Source: Cladocopium goreaui
Taxonomy: Eukaryota > Sar > Dinophyceae > Suessiales > Symbiodiniaceae
NCBI GenBank assembly: GCA_947184155.2
Contig: CAMXCT020001024.1
Coordinates: 124,001 to 188,000, forward strand
Direction: 5' to 3'
Length of the DNA: 64,000 nt
The notes under the pieces: model-generated
The model's database searches: none
What the model saw: only the letters and a program-made list of their open reading frames with translations
What the model was told of the DNA's origin: nothing
Shown here: one piece after another, positions 58,101-61,100 of the stretch
How the letters are laid out: every line of letters begins with the position of its first letter
Numbering within the stretch: position 1 is the stretch's first letter
Translations under genes and position numbers: made by a program

Positions 58101-61100
58101 AAATGCGTCAACGAGACATGGACCTATGAATGTCGTGGAAACAACCAGTACCTGGTACCTGAAGGTGGGAGATGTGGGAGAGAGTTGCCACCAAAACAGT
58201 TATGTACACGCAAACAGAAACAGCAGTGATGGAGAAAAATGCTGAAAATTGAACCTGTTGCAATGCTGCCTATGCAGTTGTATGTGAGCAGATATAGCAT
58301 TCTGTCCAGGAGGCAAGTGCACAACGAAGTGTCCCCAGGGCTTCTATCTCAGTTGCGAAAGCTTGGGCACGGTCAAACATGGTCAAACATGGTCAAACCA
58401 TGGCCAAATGACTGCCGTTTCTTGGATTCTCCAAGGCTATTTTGCAAGATCTGGGGCTCAAGTGGAGGAAGACGCGCCGCTGGTTGGTGGCACCTGTGAA
58501 AAATGCCACTCGCCAGATGTTCTGATGCGCTGCAGAACTTGCAGAAACTTCTGAAATCTTAGGTGTTGGCAGCTGCAGCCGGTGCAAATCTGAATCCGAA
58601 TGCTTGGAATGCTCAGGCCCACATTGACATAGACTGACATAGTTTGTGGACACACCATTTTGGAGCTACTGCTAGTAGCATGATTCAGGTTTTGGCAGAT
58701 TTGCTCAATTTTGCTCCCCTGAGGAGGTAAATATTTGGATCCAACCACCTCTTTGTGTACCCTGGAGTGCCCGTGTCTTTGTCCGCAACATCTTCGGACG
58801 CTTCTGTTTGTCTCGCTGGGAAAATGCTTAGACTGTATATTTTGTTCTTATGCTTTTGAGTTCATGCAGACAAACATGCTGTACAATGCACGAACCTCGC
58901 CATGGATTAGCATGACGCCCCAAGCATATAAACATCCAGAAGCGGAGCCGTCTTCCAAACTTGTCCAAACCGAGCTTCGATGCCTGTGTTTGCATCATCT
59001 CTCAAAGACTGAGGCGTGACCACTTCATGGTTGGCACGGGTGAAAAAGGCAGAGCTTGCTCGCCATGTCCTGACAACTTTGCTGTCTGCAGGAATGTACC
59101 TTGGCCCATTGGGAAACCCTGGGATCAATGTAAAATGTGGCTGAAACCCACGCTGGTCAAACCAGAGTTAAGAAAAAGGATGGCAAGGGCAATGCTGTTG
59201 TACAGATGCGAAGCTTCCAGGAAAAGTTTGGAAGTCAAAGTCTCTCAAGCCCAAAGGTCAAAGCCAATGATCGGTAGATGCAGAGCTTGTGCTTCCCAGA
59301 TGAGCAGACTCCTCTTTAGCCTCGACATCTTTTTGTAGGAACCCAGCAACACAAAATGGCTGGCACCGCCGCTTTGAAAGGCCTCTTATGCTATGGAGTG
59401 TCGTGGGGATCAGCAATACTTGGTCCCCAGCTCAGCATTGCGACAGCCGGGCGACTGGGCGACCGGGCGACAGCAGCCAGTCATGCGATTGAGGATGTCA
59501 ATACCAACCCAGATATAATTGATATGGTCAACTTGAGAAACAAAAAGTAGGTGTGAACAGGGGGTGTGAACAGGGGCACCCTGTAATACGCCAACCATGA
59601 CATGGTGAATTTGGGTTGCTCCCACTGTTGCTCCCACTGAGGTTCCTGAGGGTGGGCGTTGTACTCCAAGCTGTCTGGACGGATACTATCCTCGCCCAGG
59701 CGGAGGGAGCATATATGGTGATCTGTTAAACACCAAAACGGATGTACTCTCCAGTACTGTAAATATATGGTCAACTTTAGTGCCAACTTAGTGGCAACTT
59801 TGTTTTTCCCCCCAAGTTTGAGCCCATATCTATCATATCCCTTTGTTCCTTAGTCCTTGGTGAGCCACTTGCTGCTGCTTCATTTGGTGAGGCATTGCTC
59901 TGGAGGTGGGTGGTCCACTGGTGGGTGGGACTTGCGAGCGATGTGTGGCACCTTGCGAGACGTGCATATCTTTGAATGTGGCTTGGCAAAAGCTACCTGG
60001 TCACAGGATGTCACAGGCGGTTTTATCAGTCTTGGGATAATTCATCATGTTGACGTTGCTAATTCAGCTTTAGGGATTTCACTGCAGCGTCTTTAATGTG
60101 TCCCAAGTCTCCAACTTGGGGTTCTGAGACACGGACTGGACATGTTTCACTATTCCATGGCTCAGGAGTGCAAGATTTGCAAAGGGGGCACTTATTTGAA
60201 CCCCTTCGATCTCAGCTGCGCCTTCGATTGTCCTGTGGGAACGTACATGACTGGCACAGGAGCTTGATGCAGGGACAAGGCCAAGGAAGCTATTTTTATT
60301 GAAATATGCAGAACATGCATAGATGATGCTGTTGTTTTAGATGTTTTGAAATGATTCTTGATTTTGCTCTCTGCTTTCAACCAGTTTGTTCGTATCCCTC
60401 TTGAACAATTTTGGCAGGCTTTAGGCCATGGACATTTTATAAGGCCCTTTTTATCTTCAGCTAGACTTTTTGATGGGTGGGTTCAGGTGATGCTTTTGTC
60501 CTGCTAGGAGATGTTGGGCGCAAGTGCGAAGCATGCCCTGCCGAGATGTATTCTTGCATCAACAGCACCTACGCATCATTGACAGGATCTTAGACTGCCC
60601 ACAACAAGGGAAACATTTTTTTTGATCATTCGGACCATCATCAAACTACTGTTAAGTAACAACAGCTGCGAGTAGCTGATAGCAAGGTGCAAAGGAGACA
60701 ACTACTACTTGACTCCAAAGCACTCCTGTGAACTGAATTGTCAGGACCTCAGGTGCACAGCACTGTGGCAGTGCGTTTTGGGCTGGCCACACATTGAGGT
60801 CCTGATGGCTACTACAGAATGGGTGGCTCTGAGGTATCTGAAGGAGCTGCAGCGCGGATGGTTTCAAAAAAAATAAAACACAAGCAAGATTTGATTGATC
60901 TTATGCTTCAATCCCCTGGTTCACCACTAACACTGGCGAAGACACCCACGTTCAGTGGCGAAGACACCCACGTTCAGGAGGGCCTATGGTTGGTGGGACC
61001 TGTCAGAAGTGTATCAACAACTGCGCGACGTGTTACACAGCTTCCTGGCTGCACTTGTTAGAGACAAAAGGACGCAGGGATCAAGTTGGTTAGATGCGCA

